From: Pseudoalteromonas piratica
Lineage (GTDB): Bacteria > Pseudomonadota > Gammaproteobacteria > Enterobacterales > Alteromonadaceae
Assembly: GCF_000788395.1 (NCBI RefSeq)
Contig: NZ_CP009889.1
Location: 682,001 to 746,000, forward strand
DNA: 64,000 nucleotides
Direction: 5' to 3'
In this document: positions 24,235 through 34,116 of the stretch, in pieces
Position numbering within the stretch: the stretch's first letter is position 1
Layout: every line of letters starts with the position of its first letter
The notes under the pieces: model-generated
What the model saw: only the letters and a program-made list of their open reading frames with translations
Told to the model about the DNA's origin: nothing
Databases searched by the model: none
Position numbers and translations under genes: made by a program

Positions 24235-25926
24235 TTATTCCTTTTGAAATTGATTGTTAAGCGTGTCTGTTTCAGTGTGATTAAAGCAAATAACACGATT
24301 TCTACCTTGTCCCTTAGCTTGGTAGAGTGCTCTGTCTGCATTGATAATGGCGGGTTTTAAATTGTCTTCAATTTGCGCAATACCAAAGCTGGCCGTGATT
24401 TTTAAAGTGTCATGGCAGTGAGCGCAGATGGTGGCTTTCTCAATTTGATTTCTCAGGTTTTCTATTACTTCGAGCGCCATCAAGTCACAATGTTGTGGTA
24501 AAGCCATAATAAACTCTTCACCACCTAAGCGTGCAACAATGGCTCCTTTAGGCGTAAATTTTTGTAAAATATCTGAAAATGCAATGAGTACTTCATCACC
24601 AACTTGATGGCCATATTGATCATTGAACTGCTTAAAATGGTCAATATCAGCAATTGCAATACACATAGGAAGATTAGTATTTACATCATTAAGTAAGCTT
24701 TCAACGGTGTCATCAAAATAGCGGCGATTATAAAGTTGGGTGAGGGGATCGGTATTGGCTTGTACTTGTAACCTAGCTTGTTGTTTTTCAATCTTCTCTA
24801 AAACCCGCATTCGATAAGAAATGATAAATGCAAGCATAAAAGACTCGAGCATTATACCAATGCCGACACCATGGCTCGTAATATAGGTATTTGGTAAAAG
24901 TCCTTTGTAGTATCCAATCGCCAACACATTAAACGCAAAAAATAATCCATGACCAAATAAAAAATACTTAGCTAATGGGTGGCCTTTTTTATAGATAGAA
25001 ATACTTACACCAAGCGTCACTAAAATCATAAACGCAGCCAAGGTACTGGCTGGTTTAAGAGCTGCGATAATATTAAATACGCCTAAGATAAAATCTAACA
25101 CTAACAGGATTAGCACAAATACCAGGAGTTTATGTTCTTTTGGGAAGCGCTGTTTTGTGGCAAAAATGCTCATCATAAAACAAATTAAAAAGCTTGGCAT
25201 GGCCAATAATGATAAATGTAAGTGCATCATTGACTGGCCATAAATACCAAACAATGTCGCCAATAACCCATAAGATAGCGCAATCCAAACGGTGCCGGAC
25301 ACTAAATAAAGCGCGTAGAATATGTTTTCTTTTTTGCGAGAAGACACAAATAAAATGATGTTATAAAGCATTAATGCTAACAACATGCCTACTATAATTG
25401 CGATATCAAAGTTTTCACTGACTAAGGCTTTTTTTGAATTCACGTCATCGTAAAGGGCAAGCGTAAACCATTGATGTGAGTAAACGTCACTTTTTATATA
25501 AATGTGATGGGTTGTTAAAGGCGGAAGCAGGATTGGCATGACAGCAGTACCGCCATGCAGTTGGTGGATTGCATCACTGGATGAGAGCATTATTGTATGC
25601 TGCTCTACAATCACCTTATTCGCCACTTGATAGAGGGTAAGCTGCTCACTGTGGTAAGCCTCAGGAATATGTAAATACAGGGATTTAGAATAAGGCAAGG
25701 TGTTAGAAAGAGAAAACCTAACCCAGGTTGTTTTAGCATTTGTCCCAAGCGAAAGCCGATTAGTGCCAGCAATAAACACCTTGTTTTTAATTGAGGTTAA
25801 ATCTGCGCTTCGCGATTTATCCACATAGAAATGCACTTTAAAGTCAGTTAATGATAAGGGCATCTCGTCAATAACGATATGTGTGTTTGCAGAGAAACTT
25901 AACATTAGTAAAAACAATACCGTCAT
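24235..25926 (-). CDS. Diguanylate cyclase with 7TMR-DISM sensor module
   Basis: A 563-residue protein. A signal peptide is followed by a periplasmic beta-sandwich domain (about 20-170) of the 7TMR-DISM extracellular type 2, seven membrane helices (about 175-375) and a GGDEF domain (about 395-555). The active-site motif is GGEEF in ARLGGEEFIMALP, and the metal- and GTP-binding residues of DIDHFKQFNDQYGHQVGD are present, so it should make c-di-GMP. The RxxD inhibitory site is absent five residues before the motif, so product inhibition by that site is not expected. Sensor modules of this kind are thought to read carbohydrate-like ligands. Confidence 0.92.
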   Translation of the reverse strand: MTVLFLLMLSFSANTHIVIDEMPLSLTDFKVHFYVDKSRSADLTSIKNKVFIAGTNRLSLGTNAKTTWVRFSLSNTLPYSKSLYLHIPEAYHSEQLTLYQVANKVIVEQHTIMLSSSDAIHQLHGGTAVMPILLPPLTTHHIYIKSDVYSHQWFTLALYDDVNSKKALVSENFDIAIIVGMLLALMLYNIILFVSSRKKENIFYALYLVSGTVWIALSYGLLATLFGIYGQSMMHLHLSLLAMPSFLICFMMSIFATKQRFPKEHKLLVFVLILLVLDFILGVFNIIAALKPASTLAAFMILVTLGVSISIYKKGHPLAKYFLFGHGLFFAFNVLAIGYYKGLLPNTYITSHGVGIGIMLESFMLAFIISYRMRVLEKIEKQQARLQVQANTDPLTQLYNRRYFDDTVESLLNDVNTNLPMCIAIADIDHFKQFNDQYGHQVGDEVLIAFSDILQKFTPKGAIVARLGGEEFIMALPQHCDLMALEVIENLRNQIEKATICAHCHDTLKITASFGIAQIEDNLKPAIINADRALYQAKGQGRNRVICFNHTETDTLNNQFQKE

Positions 25927-26008
25927 AAGTATACATAGTATGGACTTTTGACACCGTTATCACATGGCGACAAACAAAAAACTAATACACACTATTACAT
26001 CACTGCCA

Positions 26009-27085
26009 TTAGAGTGAAATAGTGTCTCCTTCATTTAAAATGATAAATTGCGAGTCTGTTTTTAGCGTTTTTAGCATCTTTAAAAGTCTAAACAGTGGAG
26101 AGTGTGAGCTATGGTCGCCCATTTGCCAACTGGCATTGCCATAACCCCATGGAATGGTGACTTTGCATTTGAGATCATTTGCTGCGGCAATCGCATCTTC
26201 GGGTCGGGTATGTACATAGCGATACCACGTTTCATGTTGTTCATGAAAATACGAAGCAATCGGTATTAGGCAAATATCAATCTCACCAAACCGGGTATAA
26301 ATGTCTTTAAAGTGTTGTGAATAGCCAGTATCACCTGCAAAAAAAAGGGTTTTACCCCCTTCTTCAACTAACCAACCACCCCATAGGGTTTCATTGGTAT
26401 CATCGTAAAGAAATGGCACCCAAATTCGGCTATTAAAATGATGTGCGGGGACGAAGTGCACTGTTGTCTGTTCAACAGAGGTACTTGTAAACCAGTCCAT
26501 TTCTGTAATTTTGTAATGATTTTGAGAAAAATGAGAGGCAAATCCCATTGGCACTAAATAGCGTGTTTTATTGCCTATTTGAGTGACATCATGTTTATTA
26601 AAGTGGTCATAGTGTAAATGTGAATACATTACTGCACTAACAGGTTTCGGTTTATCTAATGTGTAATTTGGCGTTTTACGTTCAAAATCGTGTGTAAGCT
26701 TAAAGGCTAGGTTCACCGGCCAATCAAATTGGGTAAAGACAGGGTCTATCAAAAACCGTTGACCCGATGGTGTTTCGATTTCAAAGCTTGCATGACCTAA
26801 CCAATTAATAACAAAACCAGTCTGCTCAGTCACACTTGGATTAATACCAACAAATTGACAGTTTTCCATGTCGGACTCACAGCGAATTTCATTCGTTGGC
26901 GGATAACAGTTGTCTTCACAACTATAGGGGTAGGTTTTTGTGCCAGGATAACGGTTGGTGAAGCGTTCATCTTTTTGCGGTGCGCTGTTGAGGTTATCAG
27001 CCTTTATACGGTTAACCTGATTTGTCGCACAGCCACTGATTAAACAGAGCAAAGTAATGAAGACAAAAAGGATTAAATTGCGCAT
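26009..27085 (-). CDS. MBL-fold hydrolase lipoprotein (NAPE-PLD/RomA-like)
   Basis: A 358-residue metallo-beta-lactamase-fold protein with a lipoprotein signal (lipobox ISGC near residue 19). Motifs of the NAPE-PLD/UlaG group are seen: NWLGHASFEIE, LIDPVF, SHLHYDHFNKHD (the HxHxDH zinc motif), VPAHHFNSR, FAGDTGYS and the late HTRPEDA. Enzymes of this group hydrolyse phosphodiesters such as N-acyl phosphatidylethanolamine, but substrates vary. The frame opens further upstream at 27163; ATG 27085 gives the lipoprotein signal and starts four bases after the upstream gene's stop, so the two genes are co-translated. Confidence 0.85.
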   Translation of the reverse strand: MRNLILFVFITLLCLISGCATNQVNRIKADNLNSAPQKDERFTNRYPGTKTYPYSCEDNCYPPTNEIRCESDMENCQFVGINPSVTEQTGFVINWLGHASFEIETPSGQRFLIDPVFTQFDWPVNLAFKLTHDFERKTPNYTLDKPKPVSAVMYSHLHYDHFNKHDVTQIGNKTRYLVPMGFASHFSQNHYKITEMDWFTSTSVEQTTVHFVPAHHFNSRIWVPFLYDDTNETLWGGWLVEEGGKTLFFAGDTGYSQHFKDIYTRFGEIDICLIPIASYFHEQHETWYRYVHTRPEDAIAAANDLKCKVTIPWGYGNASWQMGDHSSHSPLFRLLKMLKTLKTDSQFIILNEGDTISL

Positions 27086-27089
27086 TAAT

Positions 27090-27638
27090 TTAATTAATTT
27101 CGATATGTTCAGAATTTTGACGATGGCAGTGTAAGGTGTATATGCGCAACTTGTAAAGGGCAAAGCAAACTAAGGCAGCGACAAGAGAATACGTTATTGC
27201 GCTGAGCGTGCCGAAAACCCAACTTAAACTCAATGCAAATCCCAAAATACATTCAGCACGGTAGGCTTTTAAGAAAAACGCTATAAATGGCAGTGCTATT
27301 AGTAACAAGCCTGCATAATCTGAAAAATCAAAATAGGTACCACCAGCGATGGTTGCACCAAAATTAAAAGAAAGTACAAAGCCAATTAACGTCAGGGTTG
27401 TGGTGTGTGCTCTATTTTGTTTTTGTAGCTGGAAACGTTTTTGAATGGCACATAAACACAAATAAACAAATGCTGGCATTAATAGAACTGGTGTCCACTC
27501 AAACAATGTAATGGTAATTGGCTGAGTCGAAAAAGTATAAATTGTTAATGTATGATGATTACCTGAACCATTCAAAAGTGAAAGCTGGAGCAAAGCTGCT
27601 AATAGTGTCAAACTCCAAATTAGTTTACTTTTTAACAT
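27090..27638 (-). CDS. Integral membrane protein, unknown function
   Basis: A 182-residue protein with about five membrane segments and no family I recognise. It has a YFDFSDYAGLLLIALPFIAFFLKAY stretch in the second half. ATG 27638 follows a GGA element by seven bases and is preferred over the frame's first codons at 27677. It is the first gene of a two-gene operon with the MBL-fold lipoprotein, four bases apart, which suggests a shared role at the cell envelope. Confidence 0.6.
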   Translation of the reverse strand: MLKSKLIWSLTLLAALLQLSLLNGSGNHHTLTIYTFSTQPITITLFEWTPVLLMPAFVYLCLCAIQKRFQLQKQNRAHTTTLTLIGFVLSFNFGATIAGGTYFDFSDYAGLLLIALPFIAFFLKAYRAECILGFALSLSWVFGTLSAITYSLVAALVCFALYKLRIYTLHCHRQNSEHIEIN

Positions 27639-27843
27639 TTTCAATTCCGTGAAATATTTTTTAACATTCATTCGCAAAATATAGACCAGTTTTAAAACTT
27701 CTTATTAACCAGATACTTACGTAAAGTGCGTCAATGTAAGGTGATTTTTTTACTCATATTTTAGTGAAGTAGACGATAGAGTTAGTCTTTTTCACAATAA
27801 TAAATGATATAATTTAAATCCTTTGCGACCATCAATTTTCACT

Positions 27844-29091
27844 ATGACCTTTTCAGAATTCAAGTTTAGCCAGACCCTTTTAAATACACTCGAAAAGTTA
27901 AATTACAAAGAGCCAACCCCCATTCAAGCATTGGCTATTCCTGAAATTTTAAATGGTGAAGATGTCATTGCCCATGCTCAAACAGGCACTGGCAAAACTG
28001 CCGCATTTATGTTGCCAATTATTCATTTGATAACACAATTAAACGGGAAAACCGATTCGCACAAAAAAGCGGTTAATGCGCTTGTATTAGTACCCACCAG
28101 AGAGCTTGCACAACAAGTGGCTAAAGCCAGTGAGACATATTGCCAACAGAGTAGACTTGATGTTGCATGTCTATTCGGTGGCGCCAATATTGGTCCCCAA
28201 GAGAAGCAATTAGCAAAAGGCGTTGACATCGTTGTCGCAACACCAGGTCGGCTGTTAGATCACATCATAAAGGGTAGTGTAGATTTATCAGATTTAACCC
28301 ACTTAGTATTTGATGAGGCCGACCGAATGCTAGATATGGGATTTATCGGCGAGATAAAACGTATTATGCGCCACGTCCCGCAAAACAGGCAAACATTACT
28401 TTTCTCGGCAACAGTCGATGAAACAGTTTTAAAAAATGTCAGCCAATGGTTAAAAGATCCCAAACGCATTGGCGTTGATGCACCTAACACCGCCGCGGCA
28501 AAAGTGGAGCAATTATTTTATGCGGTAGACGATGAGCGTAAGCGCGAGTTAATTGCATATACCATTGGCAAAAACAACTGGCATCAAGTACTGGTGTTCA
28601 CACGTACTAAAAATTATGCCGATGAGTTGGCAAAAGAACTTAATAAGGACGGGCTTACAACACAAGCCATTCATGGTGATAAATCGCAAGGGGCAAGAAA
28701 TAAGGCGCTTGAGCAGTTTAGAAACGGTGAATTAAGAGTGTTGGTTGCAACAGATGTGGCAGCCAGAGGACTTGATATTCCGACTTTGGATTATGTAATT
28801 AATGCTGAGTTGCCTTATGTGGCAGAAGATTATGTACACCGCATTGGACGCACTGGGCGTGCAGGAAAGGCTGGCACAGCAATTTCACTTGTTAGTTTAG
28901 ATGAAAACTGGTTGCTAGAAGAGATTGAAGTGTTACTTGATGAACGTTTAACACCGCAATGGTTACCAGGTTTTGAACCTGACCTTACACGTGAACCAAA
29001 AGACAATCGTAAAAATACTGCTAAATCACGAAAGCAGCGAGACAAAAAGCGTATTTTAGGGCAACGGAACAAAAGACGTCGCAAAAACTAA
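27844..29091 (+). CDS. DEAD-box ATP-dependent RNA helicase (RhlE/SrmB type)
   Basis: A 415-residue DEAD-box helicase with the full motif set: FSEF opening, Q motif in YKEPTPIQ, Walker A AQTGTGKT, PTRELA, TPGRLLD, DEAD, SAT and HRIGRTGRAG. The last 45 residues are a basic tail rich in Lys and Arg, which usually binds RNA non-specifically, as in RhlE and SrmB. There is no DbpA-type RNA-binding domain, so it is different from the helicase at 11745. Roles in rRNA folding or mRNA decay at low temperature are likely. A TATAAT at 27808-27813 is a possible -10. ATG 27844 is preferred over a TTG at 27823. Confidence 0.88.
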   Translation: MTFSEFKFSQTLLNTLEKLNYKEPTPIQALAIPEILNGEDVIAHAQTGTGKTAAFMLPIIHLITQLNGKTDSHKKAVNALVLVPTRELAQQVAKASETYCQQSRLDVACLFGGANIGPQEKQLAKGVDIVVATPGRLLDHIIKGSVDLSDLTHLVFDEADRMLDMGFIGEIKRIMRHVPQNRQTLLFSATVDETVLKNVSQWLKDPKRIGVDAPNTAAAKVEQLFYAVDDERKRELIAYTIGKNNWHQVLVFTRTKNYADELAKELNKDGLTTQAIHGDKSQGARNKALEQFRNGELRVLVATDVAARGLDIPTLDYVINAELPYVAEDYVHRIGRTGRAGKAGTAISLVSLDENWLLEEIEVLLDERLTPQWLPGFEPDLTREPKDNRKNTAKSRKQRDKKRILGQRNKRRRKN

Positions 29092-29150
29092 ACCGGATAA
29101 CACTGTTTCCTTAACATTCACATAGCAACTATACAGAAACTGTTTAAGCG

Positions 29151-29183
29151 ATTAAGGGTGTTTGATGCTAAAACACGCTTAAT
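29151..29183. repeat. Near-perfect 13-bp hairpin between helicase and chemoreceptor genes
   Basis: Arms at 29151-29163 and 29171-29183 pair with one mismatch around a 7-base loop, 60 bases after the helicase stop. There is no clear T-run, so its role as a terminator is uncertain. A smaller TTGGTTTT/AAAACCAA hairpin follows at 29242-29260. The rest of this 275-base gap shows nothing further. Confidence 0.45.
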
Positions 29184-29366
29184 ACAGCTTCTGCAGTGTA
29201 CTTTTAAGTTATACCACTTCGCTTCTCAACTTACCCCTACATTGGTTTTGCAAAAACCAAAAACAGACAACATTTTTAAAATTAACTTATTCTTTTTAAA
29301 AAAATAAACTATTTTGAATTGTGTACCGTAAAAACTTTTTGACTAGTAGCCTAGCCGGGACGCAAC

Positions 29367-32300
29367 ATGCTAAAACACTTGCCAATCATCTATAAACTAT
29401 TATTGATACTTATTATCCCGAGTGCGCTTAGTGGGTATTTAATTTTCCAGCTTTATCACAACAGTGAAGCACAAGTTGCAGCCCAGAAAGACATAAATAA
29501 AGTGATCGAACTTACTCAGTTACTCAATAATGTTGCCCACAATTTTGCAGTTGAAAGAGGGCTCAGTGCAGGTTTTATTGGCTCGGGTGGTTCTGGCGGA
29601 AACAAAGCACTGCTAGAGCAACGTAGCAAAGCAGACGCTGCTGCAAAAAAATTCTTATCTGCGAAGGGGAAGCTTAATTCACTGGCGTTAAACAAGCATT
29701 CGTTAGAAACCATTGTTGCATTAGAGGGGTTGTTTAAACAACGAGACATAATTCGAAAAAAAGTGGATGCGTTAGCGAGTGATTCTGGCTTTTTTAATTA
29801 TTATTCATCGATTAATGCAAATGCCATTACGCTTACCGAAAAGTTATCAGTTTACATTACAGAACCCAGCTTATCAGCCAAATACAAAGCATCAATTCAA
29901 TTAATTTGGTTAAAAGAACATCTAGGCCAGGTGCGTGGAGCACTCAATGGTATTTTTGCTAAAGGTGACTATAGCTATGACAAAGGTAAAGTAGTTAATG
30001 ACTACCTGAATAAAATTACAAGTCGAGAAAAACAATTTAAGCATTATGCAAATAATGATTTTTTAGTGAAATTTGATGCCTTAAAAACTAAAGACGATGT
30101 GACAAAAGTGAAGGAAATGACATCGATATTTGCTGATAACTTAGCATTGAGGAATTTAAAAAATTCACTTGTTCTCACTTTAAACAGTGATAAAGCAAAT
30201 ATTCAAATGCTGTCAGAAATAGATAAAGCGCTTGTAAACCTTCAACCACTTTTAGCTGAACACACATTTCAAGAAGTGAGTGAAAAACTTAAGAAGATTA
30301 AGCTAAATGACTCCATATCATACTCAGAAAGAAACAGCATTGTCAGCTTATTAGCGTCGGCAATGGTATTGCCCAAAGTGGACAGTAAAACTTGGTTCGC
30401 AAATGCCACAGCGGAAATTAAGCTTATTAATGGCTTTATTAAAGAGCTTTCAAATGAAATTGCTAGTAAAGCACAGCAATCGCTAACAGCCTCAACGCAA
30501 ATGTTAACAGATGCACTTTACGCATCTATCGCACTATTAATCGCAAGCTTCGCAATAGGCACCTTAGTTGCTAGGGCAATTTCGTCCGGCTTAAATAAAA
30601 TCCAAAACGTGATGAAGCAAGTTCAAGATGAAAATAACTTCAGTTTACGTGTGCCGCTAACACAAAAAGATGAGATTGGTAAAACTGCCAACTACTTAAA
30701 CACCCTTTTAGATAACTTAAACTCAGCGTTTACTGAAATTGACTCGATGAGCAACGCTCTTGCCAAAGGGCGTTATGAGCAAATAAAAAGTAATGGGGTA
30801 TATACGGGCGATCTTGCAAACTTGGTTCGTCAAATAGAACAAGCTGGTAGTCAGGTTGCCACGGGGGTTGGTGAAATTAGAGAGGTTATGAGTGCAGTAA
30901 AGCAAGGTGACTTTTCACAAAAAATAACTGTAAAACTTGAAGGTGAACTGGGTGAGTTAAAGGAAGATGTTAATAGTACTGTCGCAACATGTAATGGCTC
31001 TTTTGCAGCAATTTCCTCAGTAGTCTCTGACCTTGCATCAGGCAAACTTTATAATCAGTACACCAATAATTTAAATGGTGACTTTTACAAAGTGTTAGAG
31101 TCAGCGGTAACTTGCCGAGATACACTTGCTAAAATCATAAGTCAAGAAATACTCCCGCTGGTGGATTCTGCGACGCGTGGAGAATTAGATTCAGTTATAA
31201 AAGAGCACGATAAACAAGGCTGCTTTTTAACGTTAAGTAAAGGTATTAACAAACTTCAAACGATTAATAATACGGTAATAAATGAAGTCGATAACGTTTT
31301 TGCAAATTTAGCTCAAGGCAATCTTCAAGTTAAAATAAACGGAGACTTTGACGGAGCTTATGCACGTTTACAAGCCAATGCTAACAAAACGATCGCGACA
31401 CTCACCCATATCATTGAAAAAGAAATAAGCTTAATGGTCAAAAACTCTCTGGTAGGCGATTTTTCATCGCGTATTAATGTTGAGAATAAATCAGGGTTTT
31501 TTCTTACTTTAAGTGAATCATTAAATTCCCTTGTAGTACTTAATCAAAATGTAATTTCAGAGCTCAATATTGTTGCCGATGGATTATCAAAAGGTGAATT
31601 GCACACCCGCGTGAAAGGGGACTATGCAGGCGAATTTAATACATTAAAAACAAACTTAAATGAATCATTATTTCAATTGAAAGAAGTAATCGAAAATGAA
31701 GTACAAGACGTTATTAATGAGTTAAAGGCCGGTAACCTCAATAAACGCATTGATAGTGAAAACAAGCAAGGCTGCTTTTTGCAACTTAGCGACGGCATAA
31801 ATGAAATCATAAATGTTGTGAGCCTGGTACTGAATGATCTCGATACCCTGTTTGATAGCCTAGTTGCAGGCGATTTGACCGCCAGAATTAATTCAGATTA
31901 TCAAGGTCAGTTTAAACGTTTGAAAGATAATGCAAATAATTCAGTAAGCAAACTGGATTCTTTACTGTCTAATCTTTTGTTGCTGGTTAAGTCAGTATCA
32001 AATAGTGTAAATGAAATTGCATTTGCCAATGAGGACTTAAGACAAAGAACGGAATCACAGGCAAGTGCAGTCGAGCAAACAAGTATCAGCGTGCAAAAAG
32101 TGAATGAATCCGCACAAATCGCACAATCAAATTTAACGGAAACCGAGCAGCTGATGTTAACGATGCAAAACAATGCTAAAAATGGGCAAGTGATAGCAAC
32201 AGACGCAAAATCAATTATGCAGGATGTAAGTTCATCTAGTGATCAAATCAAGAACATTATCGGTGTGATTGATGAAATAGCGTTCCAAACGAATTTATTA

Positions 32301-32723
32301 GCCCTTAATGCAGCAGTAGAGGCCGCAAGAGCAGGCGATCATGGTCGGGGATTTAGCGTTGTGGCAAGTGAGGTAAGGGAACTTGCTCAGCGAAGCGCAA
32401 AGTCGGCTAATGAGATAAAGTCACTAATCACTTCAAGTGTTGATCAGGTTGCTCAAGGCAATTTACAGGTAGACCAATCATGTGAAGCACTTGTTGGTAT
32501 TGCCACTTCAATTATCAACGCAAATGAGAAAATGGCACAAATTGCCGAGGCTAATCACTCTCAAACGGCAAGTTTCAATGAGATTAACGTTGCGGTGAAC
32601 AATATTGAGCAAAGCACACAACAAAATGCTGCTATGGTAGAACAAATAGCCAGTTCTGCAGCAGCACTCAACGATGAAACCAAGCGTATGGTGGAAGAAG
32701 TGAATTACTTTAAAGTAAGTTAA
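29367..32723 (+). CDS. Methyl-accepting chemotaxis protein with NIT sensor and long HAMP array
   Basis: A 1118-residue chemoreceptor, about twice the usual length. Membrane helices lie at about 8-28 and 385-405. Between them is a periplasmic NIT domain (nitrate/nitrite-sensing type), seen in [19 protein letters not shown] and related helices. From about 409 to 863 there are roughly ten HAMP-like units of about 45 residues, including alternating copies with ENKxGxFLxLS and DYxGxFxxL signatures. The signalling hairpin follows, with the conserved tip [20 protein letters not shown] near 969. There is no C-terminal CheR-binding pentapeptide. It should signal to CheA through CheW. Ligand identity is inferred from the NIT fold. 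Confidence 0.9.
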   Translation: MLKHLPIIYKLLLILIIPSALSGYLIFQLYHNSEAQVAAQKDINKVIELTQLLNNVAHNFAVERGLSAGFIGSGGSGGNKALLEQRSKADAAAKKFLSAKGKLNSLALNKHSLETIVALEGLFKQRDIIRKKVDALASDSGFFNYYSSINANAITLTEKLSVYITEPSLSAKYKASIQLIWLKEHLGQVRGALNGIFAKGDYSYDKGKVVNDYLNKITSREKQFKHYANNDFLVKFDALKTKDDVTKVKEMTSIFADNLALRNLKNSLVLTLNSDKANIQMLSEIDKALVNLQPLLAEHTFQEVSEKLKKIKLNDSISYSERNSIVSLLASAMVLPKVDSKTWFANATAEIKLINGFIKELSNEIASKAQQSLTASTQMLTDALYASIALLIASFAIGTLVARAISSGLNKIQNVMKQVQDENNFSLRVPLTQKDEIGKTANYLNTLLDNLNSAFTEIDSMSNALAKGRYEQIKSNGVYTGDLANLVRQIEQAGSQVATGVGEIREVMSAVKQGDFSQKITVKLEGELGELKEDVNSTVATCNGSFAAISSVVSDLASGKLYNQYTNNLNGDFYKVLESAVTCRDTLAKIISQEILPLVDSATRGELDSVIKEHDKQGCFLTLSKGINKLQTINNTVINEVDNVFANLAQGNLQVKINGDFDGAYARLQANANKTIATLTHIIEKEISLMVKNSLVGDFSSRINVENKSGFFLTLSESLNSLVVLNQNVISELNIVADGLSKGELHTRVKGDYAGEFNTLKTNLNESLFQLKEVIENEVQDVINELKAGNLNKRIDSENKQGCFLQLSDGINEIINVVSLVLNDLDTLFDSLVAGDLTARINSDYQGQFKRLKDNANNSVSKLDSLLSNLLLLVKSVSNSVNEIAFANEDLRQRTESQASAVEQTSISVQKVNESAQIAQSNLTETEQLMLTMQNNAKNGQVIATDAKSIMQDVSSSSDQIKNIIGVIDEIAFQTNLLALNAAVEAARAGDHGRGFSVVASEVRELAQRSAKSANEIKSLITSSVDQVAQGNLQVDQSCEALVGIATSIINANEKMAQIAEANHSQTASFNEINVAVNNIEQSTQQNAAMVEQIASSAAALNDETKRMVEEVNYFKVS

Positions 32724-32784
32724 TGCAATTCACTTCAAAGTCGCTTTTTGAATGACCTCTTTAAGATCATCTGTTAGGTGCATT

Positions 32785-33174
32785 TTATTTAATGAAGTAA
32801 CCTATGGTTTGCCATTGCCCATCAGACAATGCCATTGAGAGTGTTTCAAGACTTTGTGCTTTGTTTTCATACTGTGTATTAAACTGAAACACTTTGTATT
32901 TGCCCTCAGGCATTCCAGGCAGTTTATTATGGTCAGTCGCATCTAGAAGACTTCGATTGATCAACTTACCCAAAGGGGTGCGAACTTGCTCTAACGCTGT
33001 TTGCCATTGCTTTTCATTTACGAGTCGTTGAAAACGTTCACTTGTTCCTTGCCACGATTCGGCATATTGCCCATTATCCACCAGTGATAGCCAGCGAGTC
33101 GCATTTGGTTCAACTTGTGTTTGATTTGCCATCACATTGAATGAAAGTAAGGCAATAAAAACAAAGTATTTCAT
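32785..33174 (-). CDS. DUF4019 family secreted protein
   Basis: A 129-residue protein with a signal peptide (1-16, ending VMA before NQTQ). The mature part matches the DUF4019 pattern: ATRWLSLVDNGQYAESW, FQRLVNEKQWQTAL, VRTPLGKLINRSL, LPGMPEGKYKVFQFNTQYENK and a final DGQWQTIGYFI. The family is periplasmic, of unknown function, with an NTF2-like fold likely. It is a single gene that converges on the large chemoreceptor gene. Confidence 0.8.
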   Translation of the reverse strand: MKYFVFIALLSFNVMANQTQVEPNATRWLSLVDNGQYAESWQGTSERFQRLVNEKQWQTALEQVRTPLGKLINRSLLDATDHNKLPGMPEGKYKVFQFNTQYENKAQSLETLSMALSDGQWQTIGYFIK

Positions 33175-33235
33175 AGGTTAGAAGTCCTTTAGAGTAATAA
33201 AATTTGTAGCAGACAATTCTGTAGTGTCAGTTTCG

Positions 33236-34069
33236 TTATTTTGTTGTTTGGCTTTTGTACTTTAATTTAGCCTTGGCACCAATTTTATACAAAAGCGGTC
33301 GCAATGCGCGTCGTAACTTCGGAAATAGGTATGCTAAGGTGGTGAGTTTGCCACTAAACCAGGGCATTGCAACTTCTTCTTTATCATTGATAGCAAGAGA
33401 AACAATAGCATTGGCGACATCAAGTGAAGAACTCATTGGCTGGGAGTAAACAATATCTTCTACATCATCTATTTCGTCCATGATAAACCCAGTATTGATG
33501 GGACCAGGCGAAACAACAGCAACTTTAACATTATGACTTGCTAGCTCATCATATAATGCATAGCTAAAGGCTCTTAAGCCAGCTTTCGTGGCAGAATAAA
33601 CGGCAGCACCCTGTAAAGGCGCTCTGCCCGCAAGCGAGCCAACCATTACGATAGCACCACTGTGTGATTGCTTTAAATAAGGTAAACACAAGCTGCTCAA
33701 GGTGAGTGGAGCAGTTAAATTAACTTGGACCATATTTGTTACTTGCGATGGATTTAACCCCTCAAAATCCCCACGATGATGCAGGCCTGCGTTATTTACT
33801 AGCACATCTATGGTTCCATAGATTGCAATAACGTCTTTTACCAGTGTTTCTAAACTGCCAAGATCACCAATATCGCAGGTAAATACCTCGGCACGTGCAT
33901 ATTGATTAATTTCTTTTTGTAGTGCTTTAAGCGGTCCTTCATTTCGTGCAACGAGTGCGATGTTAGCGCCAATCTTAGCAAATTGTTTTGCAGTTTCTGC
34001 ACCAACACCTTTAGAAGCGCCTGTTATTAATACTGTTTTATTTTTATAGTTATTCATTTCAGCTGCCAT
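33236..34069 (-). CDS. Short-chain dehydrogenase/reductase (SDR)
   Basis: A classical SDR of about 277 residues. The NAD(P)-binding motif TGASKGVG lies near residue 17, NNAG near residue 91, the catalytic Ser in MVGSLAG, and the YSATK motif with catalytic Tyr and Lys near 160. An Arg in LVARN after the second strand favours NADP. The final 45 residues contain a hydrophobic stretch (LTTLAYLFPKLRRALRPLLYKIG) that may attach it to the membrane. The substrate cannot be predicted. ATG 34069 and ATG 34057 are both possible starts. It diverges from the DUF2339 gene by 47 bases. Confidence 0.88.
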   Translation of the reverse strand: MAAEMNNYKNKTVLITGASKGVGAETAKQFAKIGANIALVARNEGPLKALQKEINQYARAEVFTCDIGDLGSLETLVKDVIAIYGTIDVLVNNAGLHHRGDFEGLNPSQVTNMVQVNLTAPLTLSSLCLPYLKQSHSGAIVMVGSLAGRAPLQGAAVYSATKAGLRAFSYALYDELASHNVKVAVVSPGPINTGFIMDEIDDVEDIVYSQPMSSSLDVANAIVSLAINDKEEVAMPWFSGKLTTLAYLFPKLRRALRPLLYKIGAKAKLKYKSQTTK

Positions 34070-34116
34070 TCAAGGTACATTAAAGCCTGATTGTCGTTTA
34101 ATTTATCTTAAAATGT

